A stretch of DNA of 64,000 bases, from assembly GCF_005885605.1 (NCBI RefSeq), contig NZ_SZVP01000007.1, forward strand, positions 89,389 to 153,388, given 5' to 3'. Positions 1-10,900 of this stretch are shown one piece after another. The first letter of the stretch is position 1. Each line of letters starts with the position of its first letter. Source of the DNA: Colwellia ponticola (GTDB lineage: Bacteria > Pseudomonadota > Gammaproteobacteria > Enterobacterales > Alteromonadaceae). The position numbers were made by a program, and so were the translations under genes. The notes under the pieces were generated by a model. That model had not been told where the DNA came from. It did not search any database and saw only the letters and a list, made by a program, of their open reading frames with translations.

Positions 1-649
1 TGAGAGAGTTCACTCTTAAAGTCTGTAATGCATCTGACGGAGCAAAAGAAAGAATGTCTGTATGATTGGTTATTCTTTCTTGAATTATATAGTCGTGAAG
101 ATAGCATAAAGCACCCAAGTGGTAAGTGAAGCTATCTAAGGTAAATGTCTTCGCGCCTATAATTTGAAATTCGTCAGCTTTCTTGGAAAAGAAAAAGATA
201 CCTTTTCCATGAGTCCCTGAAGATGGTTTAACAATGAAGTTGCCATCAGGTAAGGCGTTGAGTTGATATTTCACGTGATTGACTATCTGTTTTCTCGTAT
301 TAGAGGAGCTTTCTTTGTTTATATAAAAAAGTACTTTTGGCGTTGGAATGCCTTTTTGTTCACAGAGTTTATAGAAGTATGTCTTAGATTCGGTCATTTG
401 AACAAACGATGCAGGGTTTAGCTTTTTTTGCAAAGATAGATACTCCTCATTACTATAAATATTTTTTTTATACCTACAAGTATTGTGTTTGGATAGCATG
501 TTATATAGCAATATTTCCTCAGGCGAAAACCTTCTTTTATTATAGTAAATGAAAAATTCAGAGAAGCTATTATATAGTTTCAAAGGATTAAGCCCTGAGA
601 TGAAGTAGATATATTTAACTATCTCAGTCAATTGAGTGATTTTTCGCAT
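1..649 (-). CDS. Sugar-transfer-associated ATP-grasp protein, C-terminus cut by window edge
   Basis: Open from an ATG at 649 to the left edge with no stop, giving about 216 residues. The visible part contains PDGNFIVKPSSGTHGKG, which fits the nucleotide-binding loop of an ATP-grasp domain, and further on ALQTLRVNSL, resembling the conserved segment of the sugar-transfer-associated ATP-grasp family (PF14397). Such proteins sit in polysaccharide clusters and are thought to ligate or transfer groups onto sugars, but their reactions are poorly known. It lies next to a GNAT-like protein on the same strand and near manC and acetylation genes, which supports a role in surface-polysaccharide decoration. 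Family call is from recognised motifs; substrate is unknown. Confidence 0.7.
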   Translation of the reverse strand, partial: MRKITQLTEIVKYIYFISGLNPLKLYNSFSEFFIYYNKRRFSPEEILLYNMLSKHNTCRYKKNIYSNEEYLSLQKKLNPASFVQMTESKTYFYKLCEQKGIPTPKVLFYINKESSSNTRKQIVNHVKYQLNALPDGNFIVKPSSGTHGKGIFFFSKKADEFQIIGAKTFTLDSFTYHLGALCYLHDYIIQERITNHTDILSFAPSDALQTLRVNSL

Positions 650-756
650 TTGCCTGTCCCTGTAGTATATAAAGTGAATATATAGAGTAAGTAACATCAA
701 AATAGGACTGTTGGATTACTTAATAAAATCAGCATATTACGTTTAATTGTAACGGG

Positions 757-1677
757 TCAATTATTTCGTATTATTTTTTTTACTCTTTGTTTTATTTTTA
801 AAGTGTGTAAAAGTACCCCTAAAAAATTAGATAAGCTATCCACCATTATTTGTGTCCTTACCCATAATTGATTTGTCAGAGAATTTTCAACAACTAAACA
901 GTTAACCTTTAGATGTGAATCTGTAGCAAAAAGTTTCTTGTGTGCACCTTCTCCTTCAGTAAAGTCGAATAGCTTAGCGGTTAGTGGGATAGAATAAATG
1001 TATTGAAGTAGTCTGATTTGTAATACTGTTCCTGGGGAATATTTTGAATAATTTTGAAGGTAACCAAGATATGTATAACGATAACTTTCGTCAATGATTG
1101 GGCAGTATAAATAAGCACAGGGTTTGTTATTAAAGAAGAGAATCAAGCCTAAAAATGAATTTTCCTTAGCTTGTTCTATGAGACTATTACGAAAAGTATT
1201 TGTATTGGGGATTGCTGCATTAAAACATTTTTTTTGATATGTATTATTCCCGACCAAACAAGAGTAATTATGAAATTCATCGATATCTTTGATTGAGGTA
1301 TATACCTTATGGGTAAAGCCTTTTTGTATAGATTTTTTTATTTTTCGTTTAAGGGTTCCACGAGTTTTAGCTGAAAACTTACTAAGATAATCATCAAAAG
1401 AAGTAAAGCTTTGTAAATCAATATAGTAGTTTTTATATTGAGATCTAATGTAATATAGCTTATCAAAGATGATGTTTATTTTTTTTATTTTTGCACTTTT
1501 ATCTATAGTTACCCCTCTGATTAATTGTGGTAATGGGGGATTTGCAGAAAGTAAATCTTGGAGAGTATTTAAGCTAATTTTACTCATAGATGCATAATAA
1601 ATACTTTTTGTTAAAATGAACTCTTTTTGAAAAAAAATAAAGTCACCTAATTGGAGCTTTAGCTTATAACTTGTCAT
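757..1677 (-). CDS. GNAT/FemAB-like (CelD/BcsL-type) acyltransferase
   Basis: About 306 residues. The C-terminal segment FDFTEGEGAHKKLFAT is typical of the GNAT superfamily proteins of the BioF2-like/CelD type (PF13480) found in polysaccharide clusters, where they probably add an acyl group to a sugar or peptide. A basic stretch around TRGTLKRKIKKS fits the same family. I chose the ATG at 1677 because AGGTG lies 9 bp upstream; a GTG at 1716 would add 13 residues without a better ribosome site. The gene is very AT-rich, like the neighbouring ATP-grasp gene, which suggests that both were acquired with the polysaccharide locus. The substrate cannot be told. Confidence 0.65.
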   Translation of the reverse strand: MTSYKLKLQLGDFIFFQKEFILTKSIYYASMSKISLNTLQDLLSANPPLPQLIRGVTIDKSAKIKKINIIFDKLYYIRSQYKNYYIDLQSFTSFDDYLSKFSAKTRGTLKRKIKKSIQKGFTHKVYTSIKDIDEFHNYSCLVGNNTYQKKCFNAAIPNTNTFRNSLIEQAKENSFLGLILFFNNKPCAYLYCPIIDESYRYTYLGYLQNYSKYSPGTVLQIRLLQYIYSIPLTAKLFDFTEGEGAHKKLFATDSHLKVNCLVVENSLTNQLWVRTQIMVDSLSNFLGVLLHTLKIKQRVKKIIRNN

Positions 1678-1898
1678 GGGCAACACCTGAATAAAGCGAA
1701 AATTATTGAGTAACACTCATCAATTTAATATTGAGAGAGATACATATATTTTAATAGTTCGATGAGCAATACTCTAATTATTGGTTAAATTCCTTAAAAA
1801 GCAAAACTAGGTGAAAGAAAATAAGTTTTACTCATAGTGAAGATCGCTTATCATCTATTTTAATTTTGTAAATAAACTTACTCATCAGTGGAAGATAT

Positions 1899-3314
1899 AT
1901 GAGATCAGCAACAATTTACCCTGCAATTATGTGTGGCGGCAATGGCACACGCCTTTGGCCACTTTCTCGGGCACTTTTTCCTAAACAGTTCTTACCCTTA
2001 GTTAATGATACTAGTATGTTACAAGATACGCTGCTGCGCTTGCCAAAAGGTAGTAATGAGCCAGTATTTATTTGTAATGAAGAACATCGTTTTTTAGTAG
2101 CTGAACAAGTAAGACAATTATCTCAAGAGCAAAGTACTATATTACTTGAGCCAGAAGGTCGTAACACCGCACCTGCAGTAGCGCTAGCAGCAATTCACGC
2201 CTTAGCAAAAGATGAAAATGCTATGTTGTTGGTTCTAGCCGCAGATCATGTCATTAAAGATACAGACGCTTTTCATCAAGCTGTTGAGCAAGCAAGTGTC
2301 GCTGCACAGCAAGGTAAGTTAGTTACCTTTGGTATTGTGCCTACCCATGCTGAAACAGGCTACGGTTATATTAAAAAGGGCAGTGAGCAAACCTCGGGTA
2401 CGTTTGACGTGGCAAAGTTTGTAGAAAAGCCTAATGCACAAGTTGCCAGCGATTATTTAGCGTCAGGCGATTACCTGTGGAATAGCGGTATGTTCTTGTT
2501 TAAAGCGTCGCGTTATTTAGAAGAGCTAGCTAAACATCGCGGTGATATTCTAGAAAACTGTCAGCAAGCGATGAAAGGTGTAGAGCAAGATTTTGACTTC
2601 TTACGCCCTAACAAAACTGACTTTCTAGCCTGTGCCAGTGAATCTATTGATTATGCGGTGATGGAAAAAACTGATTCAGCCGTGGTTATTCCACTTGATG
2701 CTGGTTGGAGTGATGTAGGCTCTTATTCTGCTTTATGGGAAGTATGCCAACAGGATGAAAATAAAAATGTACTCAAAGGTGATGTAATCGCGCAAAACAC
2801 AACTAACAGTTACATTCACAGTCAAAACAAGCTGATAGCAACCGTGGGTGTTGATAATTTAGTTATTATTGATACACCTGATGCTGTATTAGTGGCTAAT
2901 AAAGATCAAGTGCAAGAAGTTAAACAAATAGTTGAGCGGTTAAAAGCTGATAAACGTAGTGAAGCGGTATTACATCGTGAAGCTTACCGCCCTTGGGGCA
3001 AGTATGACTGCATTGATACCGGCGAGCGCTTCCAAGTGAAACGTATTACGGTAAAGCCAGGTGCTAAATTATCAGTGCAAATGCATCATCATAGAGCAGA
3101 GCATTGGATTATTGTTTCAGGTACTGCCAAAGTCACCATCGATGAAAAAACGGTGTTGTTGACTGAAAATCAGTCGGCTTATATTCCCGTTGGCGCGGTG
3201 CATGCGTTAGAAAATCCTGGGAAGTTACCACTAGAGATGATTGAAGTGCAATCAGGTAGTTATTTAGGTGAAGATGATATTGTTCGTTTTGAAGATAAAT
3301 ATGGTCGAGCATAA
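1899..3314 (+). CDS. manC: Mannose-1-phosphate guanylyltransferase / mannose-6-phosphate isomerase
   Basis: A 471-residue bifunctional type II enzyme, full length for the ManC/CpsB/AlgA family. The N-terminal nucleotidyltransferase domain (about residues 5-285) carries the [12 protein letters not shown] and FPKQF signature at residues 13-32 that binds GTP and mannose-1-phosphate. The C-terminal cupin domain (about 320-470) has [15 protein letters not shown], the metal-binding part of the phosphomannose isomerase. It makes GDP-mannose in the cytoplasm for exopolysaccharide, O-antigen or fucose-type sugars. The ATG follows GGAAGA at a proper distance. It is the only sugar-nucleotide gene seen in the locus, so the mannose-using transferases must lie further left or elsewhere. 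Confidence 0.95.
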   Translation: MRSATIYPAIMCGGNGTRLWPLSRALFPKQFLPLVNDTSMLQDTLLRLPKGSNEPVFICNEEHRFLVAEQVRQLSQEQSTILLEPEGRNTAPAVALAAIHALAKDENAMLLVLAADHVIKDTDAFHQAVEQASVAAQQGKLVTFGIVPTHAETGYGYIKKGSEQTSGTFDVAKFVEKPNAQVASDYLASGDYLWNSGMFLFKASRYLEELAKHRGDILENCQQAMKGVEQDFDFLRPNKTDFLACASESIDYAVMEKTDSAVVIPLDAGWSDVGSYSALWEVCQQDENKNVLKGDVIAQNTTNSYIHSQNKLIATVGVDNLVIIDTPDAVLVANKDQVQEVKQIVERLKADKRSEAVLHREAYRPWGKYDCIDTGERFQVKRITVKPGAKLSVQMHHHRAEHWIIVSGTAKVTIDEKTVLLTENQSAYIPVGAVHALENPGKLPLEMIEVQSGSYLGEDDIVRFEDKYGRA

Positions 3315-3350
3315 TTTCAATGTAACATTAATTTCCTGCAAGGATGCATT

Positions 3351-4349
3351 GTGTTTTTAGGTTATATTCACTCATTTAGGGCGTTAGCAATATTATTTAT
3401 TGTTGCTGGCCACTCAATTGATTTTTTTATTTGGTCAGAGCAATACGAGGCATTAGAGCGTCTATTACGTATTCTGATAAGTCACGGTGCCTCTGGTCTA
3501 TTTGTCTTTATTGCAGGTTATTTATTTCAACATTTAGCCGCTAAATATCAAACCAAAAAATACTTTGCGTCTAAACTAAAAAATGTACTTCTCCCTTATT
3601 TTTTGGTTTCAATTCCAGCGATTATTATTTTTATTTTCTTCATCCATAGAGAGACCGTCTGGCAGGGGTTTTATGATAACCCACAATGGTTACAAGTCGT
3701 TTACTTCTACCTTACAGGTTTGCATTTAGCACCTTTCTGGTTTATTCCAATGATGACGCTCTTTTATCTTATGGGGCCTATCCTTATACGAGCTGATAAA
3801 AATAAATTTTTTTATTGGATTCTCCCTGTAGCAATCTTAATCTCCTGCTACTTTGGTCGCGGCTTACCCTATCAAAGTTTTGTTCATTTCTTTTCTGTAT
3901 ATTTATTAGGTATGTTTTGTAGTCATTATAAAGTGACTGTTAACAGAATTTTGGTTATACCATCAGTATTAACTTTACTTACAGGCGTGTTCTTATTTCT
4001 GACTGTTTTAGAATTTTACTATGTGAAGGGTACGATGATCTTTGTTAATTATTTACATAAAATTACTCTGTGCTTATTTTTTCTTGGTTTACTGATTAAG
4101 CTTGGTAAAAAACTGGATTACAAATTAATTCGTGTCATTGCAGATACTAGTTTCGGGGTGTTTTTTATCCATTCTTATGTATTAACGGGTAGTAAAATGT
4201 TGATAACTAAATTATCTGGAGAAAAAACCGTAGGTAATTTGTTACTTTACCCCCTTGTCGTTATTGCAGTATTAATGTCATGCGTAGGTATCATTGTAAT
4301 AATACAAAAAATGCTTGGAAGTAAAAGTAGATACCTTGTAGGTAGTTAG
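3351..4349 (+). CDS. Membrane acyltransferase, family 3
   Basis: A 332-residue polytopic membrane protein starting at GTG (AAGGA seven bases upstream), 36 bp after manC and probably cotranscribed with it. The start IHSFRALAILFIVAGHS matches the opening of the acyltransferase-3 family (PF01757), with the catalytic-site R and H in the first membrane segment. FWFIPMMTLFYLMGP and FGVFFIHSYVL are other typical family segments. These enzymes O-acetylate or O-succinylate sugars at the inner membrane. With the MBOAT gene this makes two separate acylation systems side by side. Ends 3 bp before the stop of the convergent SGNH-like gene. Confidence 0.85.
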   Translation: MFLGYIHSFRALAILFIVAGHSIDFFIWSEQYEALERLLRILISHGASGLFVFIAGYLFQHLAAKYQTKKYFASKLKNVLLPYFLVSIPAIIIFIFFIHRETVWQGFYDNPQWLQVVYFYLTGLHLAPFWFIPMMTLFYLMGPILIRADKNKFFYWILPVAILISCYFGRGLPYQSFVHFFSVYLLGMFCSHYKVTVNRILVIPSVLTLLTGVFLFLTVLEFYYVKGTMIFVNYLHKITLCLFFLGLLIKLGKKLDYKLIRVIADTSFGVFFIHSYVLTGSKMLITKLSGEKTVGNLLLYPLVVIAVLMSCVGIIVIIQKMLGSKSRYLVGS

Positions 4350-4352
4350 CAT

Positions 4353-5564
4353 TTACAGCTCTTTTTGTAACCTCTGCCATAGTGCAAAGTGACTCTGTAA
4401 GCTTGCTTGATCTTTTTCAAGCGTATCTGCGATGTTCTCTGTCGTTAACCTCACACCAAAGCCAAAATACTCTTCATCCTGCTCTGTAAATAAACGCTCT
4501 AAAAGAAGATCACCCAATTCTTTCTTATAATGTGCGGGCTCCCAAAACCACTGCATTTGTTGTTTAGGGTTTGCTAATGGTACTACCTCATTAACAAAGT
4601 CACTTTCGCCGCTAAAATCCCATAAAATGAATTCCTCTCCTTGCATTATACTAAGGTAATTAACTAGCGTTTTTTTCCATACTTGAAAGTTAGACCACTG
4701 ATTATTGTCATATAAAGTATGCAGGTAGCTGAAATGATAAGGATTGATGAAAAAAGTAATGTTGACCTGCTTTTCTTTGGCCACTTTAATTAATCTACCT
4801 AAATGAGCAAATGTTGGTGAGTAGGGGGTGGTCTCTTGTGCCTTAATTACCCAAGGTTTACTTGTTAAACGGGTTGAAATTTCATGCAGCTTTTGTTTGA
4901 ATAACGGCTTTATTCCTTCGCTATTCATAATAGAAACATAAGAAAGAGCATTATTGAAACCAAGAGGATTAAGACTACTCGTCATGCTTTTTTGTTGAAA
5001 AACAGTATTGATACTGGCGCTAAAGGTATCAAGAGAAAATATCATTGTTAATTTTTCTTTCAAACGAGCCATGCTCGCAAGGTTGCTTTCATCCTGTGAA
5101 ATTAGCCTGAAGTCATACTTAGTTTGTCTATGATTATTATTTTTAGTTTTGAAATTGAGTACTTGTTTTTCACTTAATAAAAAGTCGAGAAAGTCTACGC
5201 CAACGAACAATTGCTCTATCGTGTCGTTATTAGCCATAGCATCAAGAGCATAATCGACTTGCATGGCTACACTAGCACCCGGCATACCTTGGTTGTAAAC
5301 AATTTTACCGTTAAAGTTATTATTATTTGGGTTCAGTCCCATTTCAACGCGTGAGTTACCCACAATTAATATATCAGGCTTAATTTCATTTACTTGATAG
5401 GCTTTAGTAATACGTGAGCGTTTACCTGCTTCAGGTTTTACTAGGTTAACACTTTCTACTTGCGGTGACCAAAACATGCCAAAAGGGTCAATAAACCAGT
5501 TAACCATAGCGATAGAGAGAATGACGATCGCGAAGCTAGTGAAGTATGTGCTGATATATTTCAT
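4353..5564 (-). CDS. SGNH-like membrane-anchored protein, probable partner of the MBOAT
   Basis: About 403 residues with one N-terminal membrane segment (residues 6-24) and the remainder probably periplasmic. ILIVGNSRVEMGLNP around residue 65 looks like the first block of SGNH/GDSL esterases and acetyltransferases (the catalytic serine in GNS), and WEPAHYKKELGD near residue 345 resembles the last block with its histidine. Its start codon is 14 bp from the stop of the MBOAT gene, so the two form one operon on the minus strand. In alginate (AlgI with AlgJ/AlgX) and DltB/DltD systems a MBOAT passes acyl groups out and an SGNH protein places them on the polymer; that role is inferred here from the pairing. 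Confidence 0.6.
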   Translation of the reverse strand: MKYISTYFTSFAIVILSIAMVNWFIDPFGMFWSPQVESVNLVKPEAGKRSRITKAYQVNEIKPDILIVGNSRVEMGLNPNNNNFNGKIVYNQGMPGASVAMQVDYALDAMANNDTIEQLFVGVDFLDFLLSEKQVLNFKTKNNNHRQTKYDFRLISQDESNLASMARLKEKLTMIFSLDTFSASINTVFQQKSMTSSLNPLGFNNALSYVSIMNSEGIKPLFKQKLHEISTRLTSKPWVIKAQETTPYSPTFAHLGRLIKVAKEKQVNITFFINPYHFSYLHTLYDNNQWSNFQVWKKTLVNYLSIMQGEEFILWDFSGESDFVNEVVPLANPKQQMQWFWEPAHYKKELGDLLLERLFTEQDEEYFGFGVRLTTENIADTLEKDQASLQSHFALWQRLQKEL

Positions 5565-5578
5565 TGTTATAGCAAGAC

Positions 5579-7141
5579 CTAAAATTGGAAGTATAAAAAT
5601 TCACTAACTTGAGAAAGAGTTAACATACCTAGCGCTAAACAGGCACCCGAAAACAGTGCCCAGCGGCGAGTATCTGACCAAGTAAAACCTAAAATAAACT
5701 GTCTAGTCGGCCAAAAGGTACTTTTATACTCATAGTTAAATTGACTGAGCGTACCTTGTTTTTTGAAAAATAAATCTTGAATATTAGGCAAGGTGAGCAC
5801 GAAGGTTAATAAAATGATGTTCCATAACCAAGTCATCACAAATGTTTTACCACCATTTGATGGCGTTACTCCCCATGCCTGTAATGTACTGCCAATTGAG
5901 CCAGAACGAGCTAAAATAGCGTTAGGTATTTCAATGCCGTTAAGACCAACCATACCTTTAATCATAATAAGTGCGCCATCTAAGGTTACTGCTCTGAAAA
6001 ACACCCAGCCGATAACAACGGCAATGAAAGTAATAAACCATGCGCTAAAAATGTAGATCTTAGTTTCTGTAATGAATAATGAATATTTTACTTTCAGAGC
6101 TTGCCAACCAAGATGTATCATCAAATAAGCGCCTTGCAGTGCGCCCCAAATAATAAAATTCCAGCCAGCGCCGTGCCATAAGCCACCAAGCAACATGGTG
6201 ATAAACAAATTGCTATAACGTTTAATTTTACCGTTGCGATTACCGCCAAGAGCGATATAAACGTAGTCACGTAAAAAATGAGAGAGTGTTATGTGCCAAC
6301 GACGCCAAAACTCAGAAATATTAGCGGCTTTATAGGGCGAGTAAAAATTAAGCGGTAAGATAATACCGAATAATCTCGCTAAACCGATAGCCATATCAGA
6401 ATAACCAGAAAAATCAAAATATAACTGGAAGGTATAAGCAAGAGAACCACCCCAAGCCATAAAAAAATCAACATTCTCGCCAGCATCGGCCAAGCTGAAA
6501 ACAGGATTGGCGTACACAGCAATACCGTCAGCTAAGACTGTTTTTTTGAATAATCCAATAGCAAAAATGGTTAAGCCTATTTTAAAGTTAGTACTATTTA
6601 CTTGATAGCGTTTGTTGCTAGAAAATTGCGGCAGCATGTCTTTGTGGTGAACAATCGGTCCAGCAATTAACTGCGGAAAGAACGACACAAATAAAGCGTA
6701 ATGCAGAAAGCTATATTCTTTAGTGATACCTTTATATGAATCTACTAAGTAAGCAACCTGTTGAAAAGTAAAAAATGAAATCGCTAAAGGTAGGATTATA
6801 TTGCCGAGACTCCAATTTTCCCCAGTTAGTGTATTTAAGTTAAAAACAATAAAACCGGCATATTTAAAATAGGCTATGGCAGCTAGGTTGAGGGAAATAC
6901 CGGCAGTGAGCAGGGTTTTATTATTGTTTTTACCAAGCCGTTTACCTAGCTGGTAATTAAGTACCATGGAGATGATCAATAACACTAAATAGCTAGGATT
7001 CCACCAGCCATAAAAAAATAACGAGGATAATACCAATCCGGCTATTGCTACTTCATTTCCCCAGCGATTAGCGAGATAGAAAAAGAGCAATAAACTAAGC
7101 GGTAAGAATAGAAAAATAAATTCAGCAGAGTTAAATAGCAC
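5579..7141 (-). CDS. MBOAT O-acyltransferase, AlgI-like
   Basis: A 520-residue polytopic membrane protein beginning MLFNSAEFIFLFLP (GTG start), the usual opening of AlgI-type membrane-bound O-acyltransferases. ISEFWRRWHITLSHFLRDY (about residue 285) and LLGGLWHGAGWNFIIWG (about 320) contain the conserved catalytic-site histidines. It is expected to move acetyl groups across the inner membrane for O-acetylation of an exported polysaccharide. First gene of a two-gene unit with the SGNH-like protein downstream. The length and motifs agree with the family over the whole protein, so it looks functional. The polymer is not identifiable in this window. Confidence 0.9.
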   Translation of the reverse strand: MLFNSAEFIFLFLPLSLLLFFYLANRWGNEVAIAGLVLSSLFFYGWWNPSYLVLLIISMVLNYQLGKRLGKNNNKTLLTAGISLNLAAIAYFKYAGFIVFNLNTLTGENWSLGNIILPLAISFFTFQQVAYLVDSYKGITKEYSFLHYALFVSFFPQLIAGPIVHHKDMLPQFSSNKRYQVNSTNFKIGLTIFAIGLFKKTVLADGIAVYANPVFSLADAGENVDFFMAWGGSLAYTFQLYFDFSGYSDMAIGLARLFGIILPLNFYSPYKAANISEFWRRWHITLSHFLRDYVYIALGGNRNGKIKRYSNLFITMLLGGLWHGAGWNFIIWGALQGAYLMIHLGWQALKVKYSLFITETKIYIFSAWFITFIAVVIGWVFFRAVTLDGALIMIKGMVGLNGIEIPNAILARSGSIGSTLQAWGVTPSNGGKTFVMTWLWNIILLTFVLTLPNIQDLFFKKQGTLSQFNYEYKSTFWPTRQFILGFTWSDTRRWALFSGACLALGMLTLSQVSEFLYFQF

Positions 7142-7219
7142 AACTATTTTCCATAAGTTTATTTACATATGGGTTACATATTAATATTTTCTCTTGGAAT
7201 TGTCTTTAAGCTTTATGAC

Positions 7220-7951
7220 TTAATTTTCAATCTGCACATAATTATCACCACTAGCAAAGGCCATTAAACGACTTAATTGCGTTAAGCTATAACCACTTTC
7301 TTGTTGTAGCTTGTTAAAATGTGCCTGAATGGCGGTTAAGCTTTTTTTACTTTGTAAGCCACCATCAATAATCTTTTGTGCGCGTAAATAGGCTTCTACA
7401 TCGCTACTTAAAATAAAAGTATCCTTACCGAGTAAGCGCAATGCATAAGGGCCAGTATTACCGCCTAAACGTGCGCCATGCTTTTTCAAAAAAGTCCATA
7501 AGCCGATAATATCTTCACTTGGCCAATCCTCAATAAAATGAGCGAAGCTGATGTTTTTTTCAATAGTTACATCAAGCATCATTTGGGCGTTGGCTTGAAT
7601 GGTTTTGACTTTATTGTAGTTACGAATGATTTTAGGATCAGCGGCTTTTCGTTCGAGCATTTCTTCTGGCATCATCAGTACTTTTTCTACATTAAAATTG
7701 AAAAAGTGTTCTTCAAAGTCGGGCCACTTGTTTTCTACTACGCGCCAGACAAAGCCTGATTTAAATATTTGCTTGGTAAAAGCAGCTAACACCCGGTCAT
7801 CACCTAATTTGGCTATGCTTTGCTGTGCTGCGTTATCATCGAGTAACTTTTTACCCAGTATGCGTTTACCGAGCAATAACTCAAGCCTTTGTGTGCCGCC
7901 TTTACGTTCAGCAGCACGTTGAAATAATGATTTAAATGATTCGTGGGTCAT
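7220..7951 (-). CDS. tag: DNA-3-methyladenine glycosylase I family protein
   Basis: A 243-residue protein of the Tag/AlkA-unrelated HhH family (COG2818). The opening SLFQRAAERKGG, then TKQIFKSGFVWRVVENKWPDFEEHFFNF and the segment GPYALRLLGKDTFILSSDVEAYL, fit the longer marine-type Tag proteins, which are about 50 residues longer than the E. coli enzyme. It should remove 3-methyladenine from alkylated DNA. I do not see the zinc-binding C-x-H pattern of classical Tag, so the activity may differ. The ATG at 7951 has no clear Shine-Dalgarno sequence; an 8-bp tandem repeat occupies the leader. Monocistronic as far as can be seen. Confidence 0.75.
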   Translation of the reverse strand: MTHESFKSLFQRAAERKGGTQRLELLLGKRILGKKLLDDNAAQQSIAKLGDDRVLAAFTKQIFKSGFVWRVVENKWPDFEEHFFNFNVEKVLMMPEEMLERKAADPKIIRNYNKVKTIQANAQMMLDVTIEKNISFAHFIEDWPSEDIIGLWTFLKKHGARLGGNTGPYALRLLGKDTFILSSDVEAYLRAQKIIDGGLQSKKSLTAIQAHFNKLQQESGYSLTQLSRLMAFASGDNYVQIEN

Positions 7952-10900
7952 ATTTTTTGATTGATTGGTTGATTGGTTGATTGAGTAATTAAGTCGAGTG
8001 GTTATTTACTAGCAAAACTAATAGGTAAGTTAATACGAACATTGATACAGGCAAGATCACAAGCAAGGCACGCTAAAGAAAGTGCCTTGCTAAGTGAAGT
8101 TATTACTATTTTTTATCGTTTTTTCTATTGTTATGCTTCAATACCGCAGTGGCGGAGTAAGGCGTCTATTTCAGGCGCTCGACCGCGGAAGTTTTTAAAT
8201 AACTCGCTTGGCTCTTCACTGCCACCCTTTTCTAGAATATTAGTTAAGAATGATTGCCCAGTCGCTTCATTAAAAATACCTTGCTCTTCAAATAATGAAA
8301 AAGCATCAGCCGATAGTACTTCTGCCCACTTGTAGCTGTAATAACCTGCTGAGTAGCCGCCACCAAAAATATGGCTAAAACCATGTTGAAAACGATTAAA
8401 GCTTGGCGCTGTTACTACCGAGTATTTATTACGCACGTTATCAAGCACTTGTTGAATGTGCTTGTCGTTGTCTGCGGCTTTCGGATCAAAGCTCTCATGC
8501 ATAGTAAAGTCGAAAATACTAAACTCGAGCTGACGTAACATTTGCATTGCTGACTGGAAGTTTTTCGCGGCTAACATTTTGTCTAACATGGCTTGCGGTA
8601 ATGGCTCGCCGGTTTCAAAGTGTCCGGAAATAAATGCCAGCGCTTCAGGTTGCCAGCACCAGTTTTCTAAAAATTGACTTGGCAGTTCAACGGCATCCCA
8701 AGGTACACCATTAATACCAGCAACGCTGCTAGCATTAATTTGCGTTAGCATGTGATGAATACCATGACCAAACTCGTGGAATAAGGTAACGACTTCATCA
8801 TGGGTAAATAATGCCGGATTACTGCCAACAGGGCCGTTAAAATTACAGGTTAAATAAGCGACCGGATATTGAATAGAGCCATCAGCAAGTTCGGCTCTGC
8901 CTGCGCAGTCATCCATCCAAGCGCCACCGCGTTTTTTCTCACGCGCGTACAAGTCTAAATAAAAGCTACCGCGTTTTTCACCGGCTTTATCAAAAACGTC
9001 ATAAAAATTAACATCGTCATGCCACACATCAACGCCTGCTCGTTGCTGAATAGATAAGCCAAATAGCTTATGAACCACAGCAAACAAACCTGAAACTACT
9101 TTGTCTTTAGGGAAGTACGGACGTAATTGTTCATCGGAAATTGCGTAACGACTTTGCTTTAGTTTTTCACTGTAATAAGCGAGATCCCAAGCTTGTAAGT
9201 TATGTTGGTTAAACTCGCTAGCAGCAAAGTCACTGAGTTCTTTAAAGTCTTGTTTTCCTTGATGTTGTGATTTTATGGCTAAGTTTTCTAAAAACGCCAT
9301 CACTTCACCGGTAGTGTTGGCCATTTTTGTCGCTAAAGAGTGCTGAGCGTAGTTATCAAAATCAAGTAAGTTGGCTAACTCATGACGCAAGCTTAATAGC
9401 TCATTCATAATAGCGCTGTTGTCAAACTCGTTAGCATTAGGCCCTTGATCAGAAGCGCGGGTAACAAAGGCGTGATACATTTGCTCACGTAAGTTAGCGT
9501 TATCGCAATACATCATTACCGGCAAGTAACTTGGCATATCTAGGGTGAAGGTATAACCTTGTTTGTCTTTTGCTTGCGCTAATTCTTTAGCTGCTGCTAC
9601 TGCGCTGTCAGGTAAACCGGTTAAATCAGCTTTATCGGCAATGGTTACGCTAAAAGCATGAGTAGCATCAAGTACGTTATTACTAAAGCTTGAGCTAAGC
9701 TCTGATAAGCGCGTTACTATTTCACCGTAACGTTTTTTGTCGTCGTTGCTTAAGGCAATGCCCGATAAAGTAAAGTCGCGCAGGGCATTGGTAATGACTT
9801 TTTGTTGGGCAGTATTTAAGGTGATAAATTCGCTACTGTCTTTTAAACTTTGATAGGCTTTATATAGGCCTTCATGTTGACCAACAAAAGTGCCGTATTC
9901 AGACAATAATGGTAAGCAAGACTCATAAGCATCGCGTAATTCGTCACTACTCATTACAGAGTTTAAATGAGAAACAGGTGACCAAAGCTTAGATAACACA
10001 TCATCTACTTCATCAACGGGAACCACTAAGTTGTCCCAAGTAAAGACATTATTATCAGCGAGTACTTGTTCAATAACTTTTTTACAGTCACTAATGGCTT
10101 GCTCAACAGCAGGCTTTACGTGCTCAGGTTTAATTTTTGAAAAGGCGGGTAATTCGCTAGGTACTAATAATGGATTGGTCATAGGTTACTTATTTCGACG
10201 ATTAAATGTGTTATAGATATTGTTAGATGTAATGGTTAATTAACAGTATTTCAAGGTGCTATGCTAATAATTACTGACTTGTTGTTAACGCTTTACAAAA
10301 TGTCACTTGAAATAGGGCGTTGTCGCGCATATATATTGGCTATCTTTTATAAAAATTTGAGACCAACATGACACAACATTTTGATTATCTTGCCATCGGC
10401 GGTGGTAGTGGCGGTATTGCTTCAGCTAACCGTGCAGCAAAACTAGGCAAAAAAGCAGCAGTTATTGAAGCAAAATATATTGGCGGCACCTGTGTCAATG
10501 TTGGTTGTGTCCCTAAAAAAGCCATGTGGTACGCCGGACAAATATCTGATGCGCTTAAATACGCTAATGATTACGGCTTCGGCGATTATTTAGCGCAAGA
10601 CAAACCGACATTTGACTGGGCTAAATTAGTGGCTAACCGTGAAGCGTATATTGAACGAATTCATGCGGCTTATCAGCGTGGCTTTGATGCTAATGATGTT
10701 ACTGTCATTAATGGTTTTGCTAAGTTTGTTGATAAAAATACCGTTGAAGTTAATGGCGAATTAATTACTGCGGATCATATTACTATTGCTACCGGTGGTC
10801 GTCCTGCTGCCCCTGCTATTGAAGGTGCGGAATATGGTATCGACTCAGACGGTTTCTTTGCCTTAACAGAGCAGCCTAAAAGTGTTGCGGTTGTTGGTGC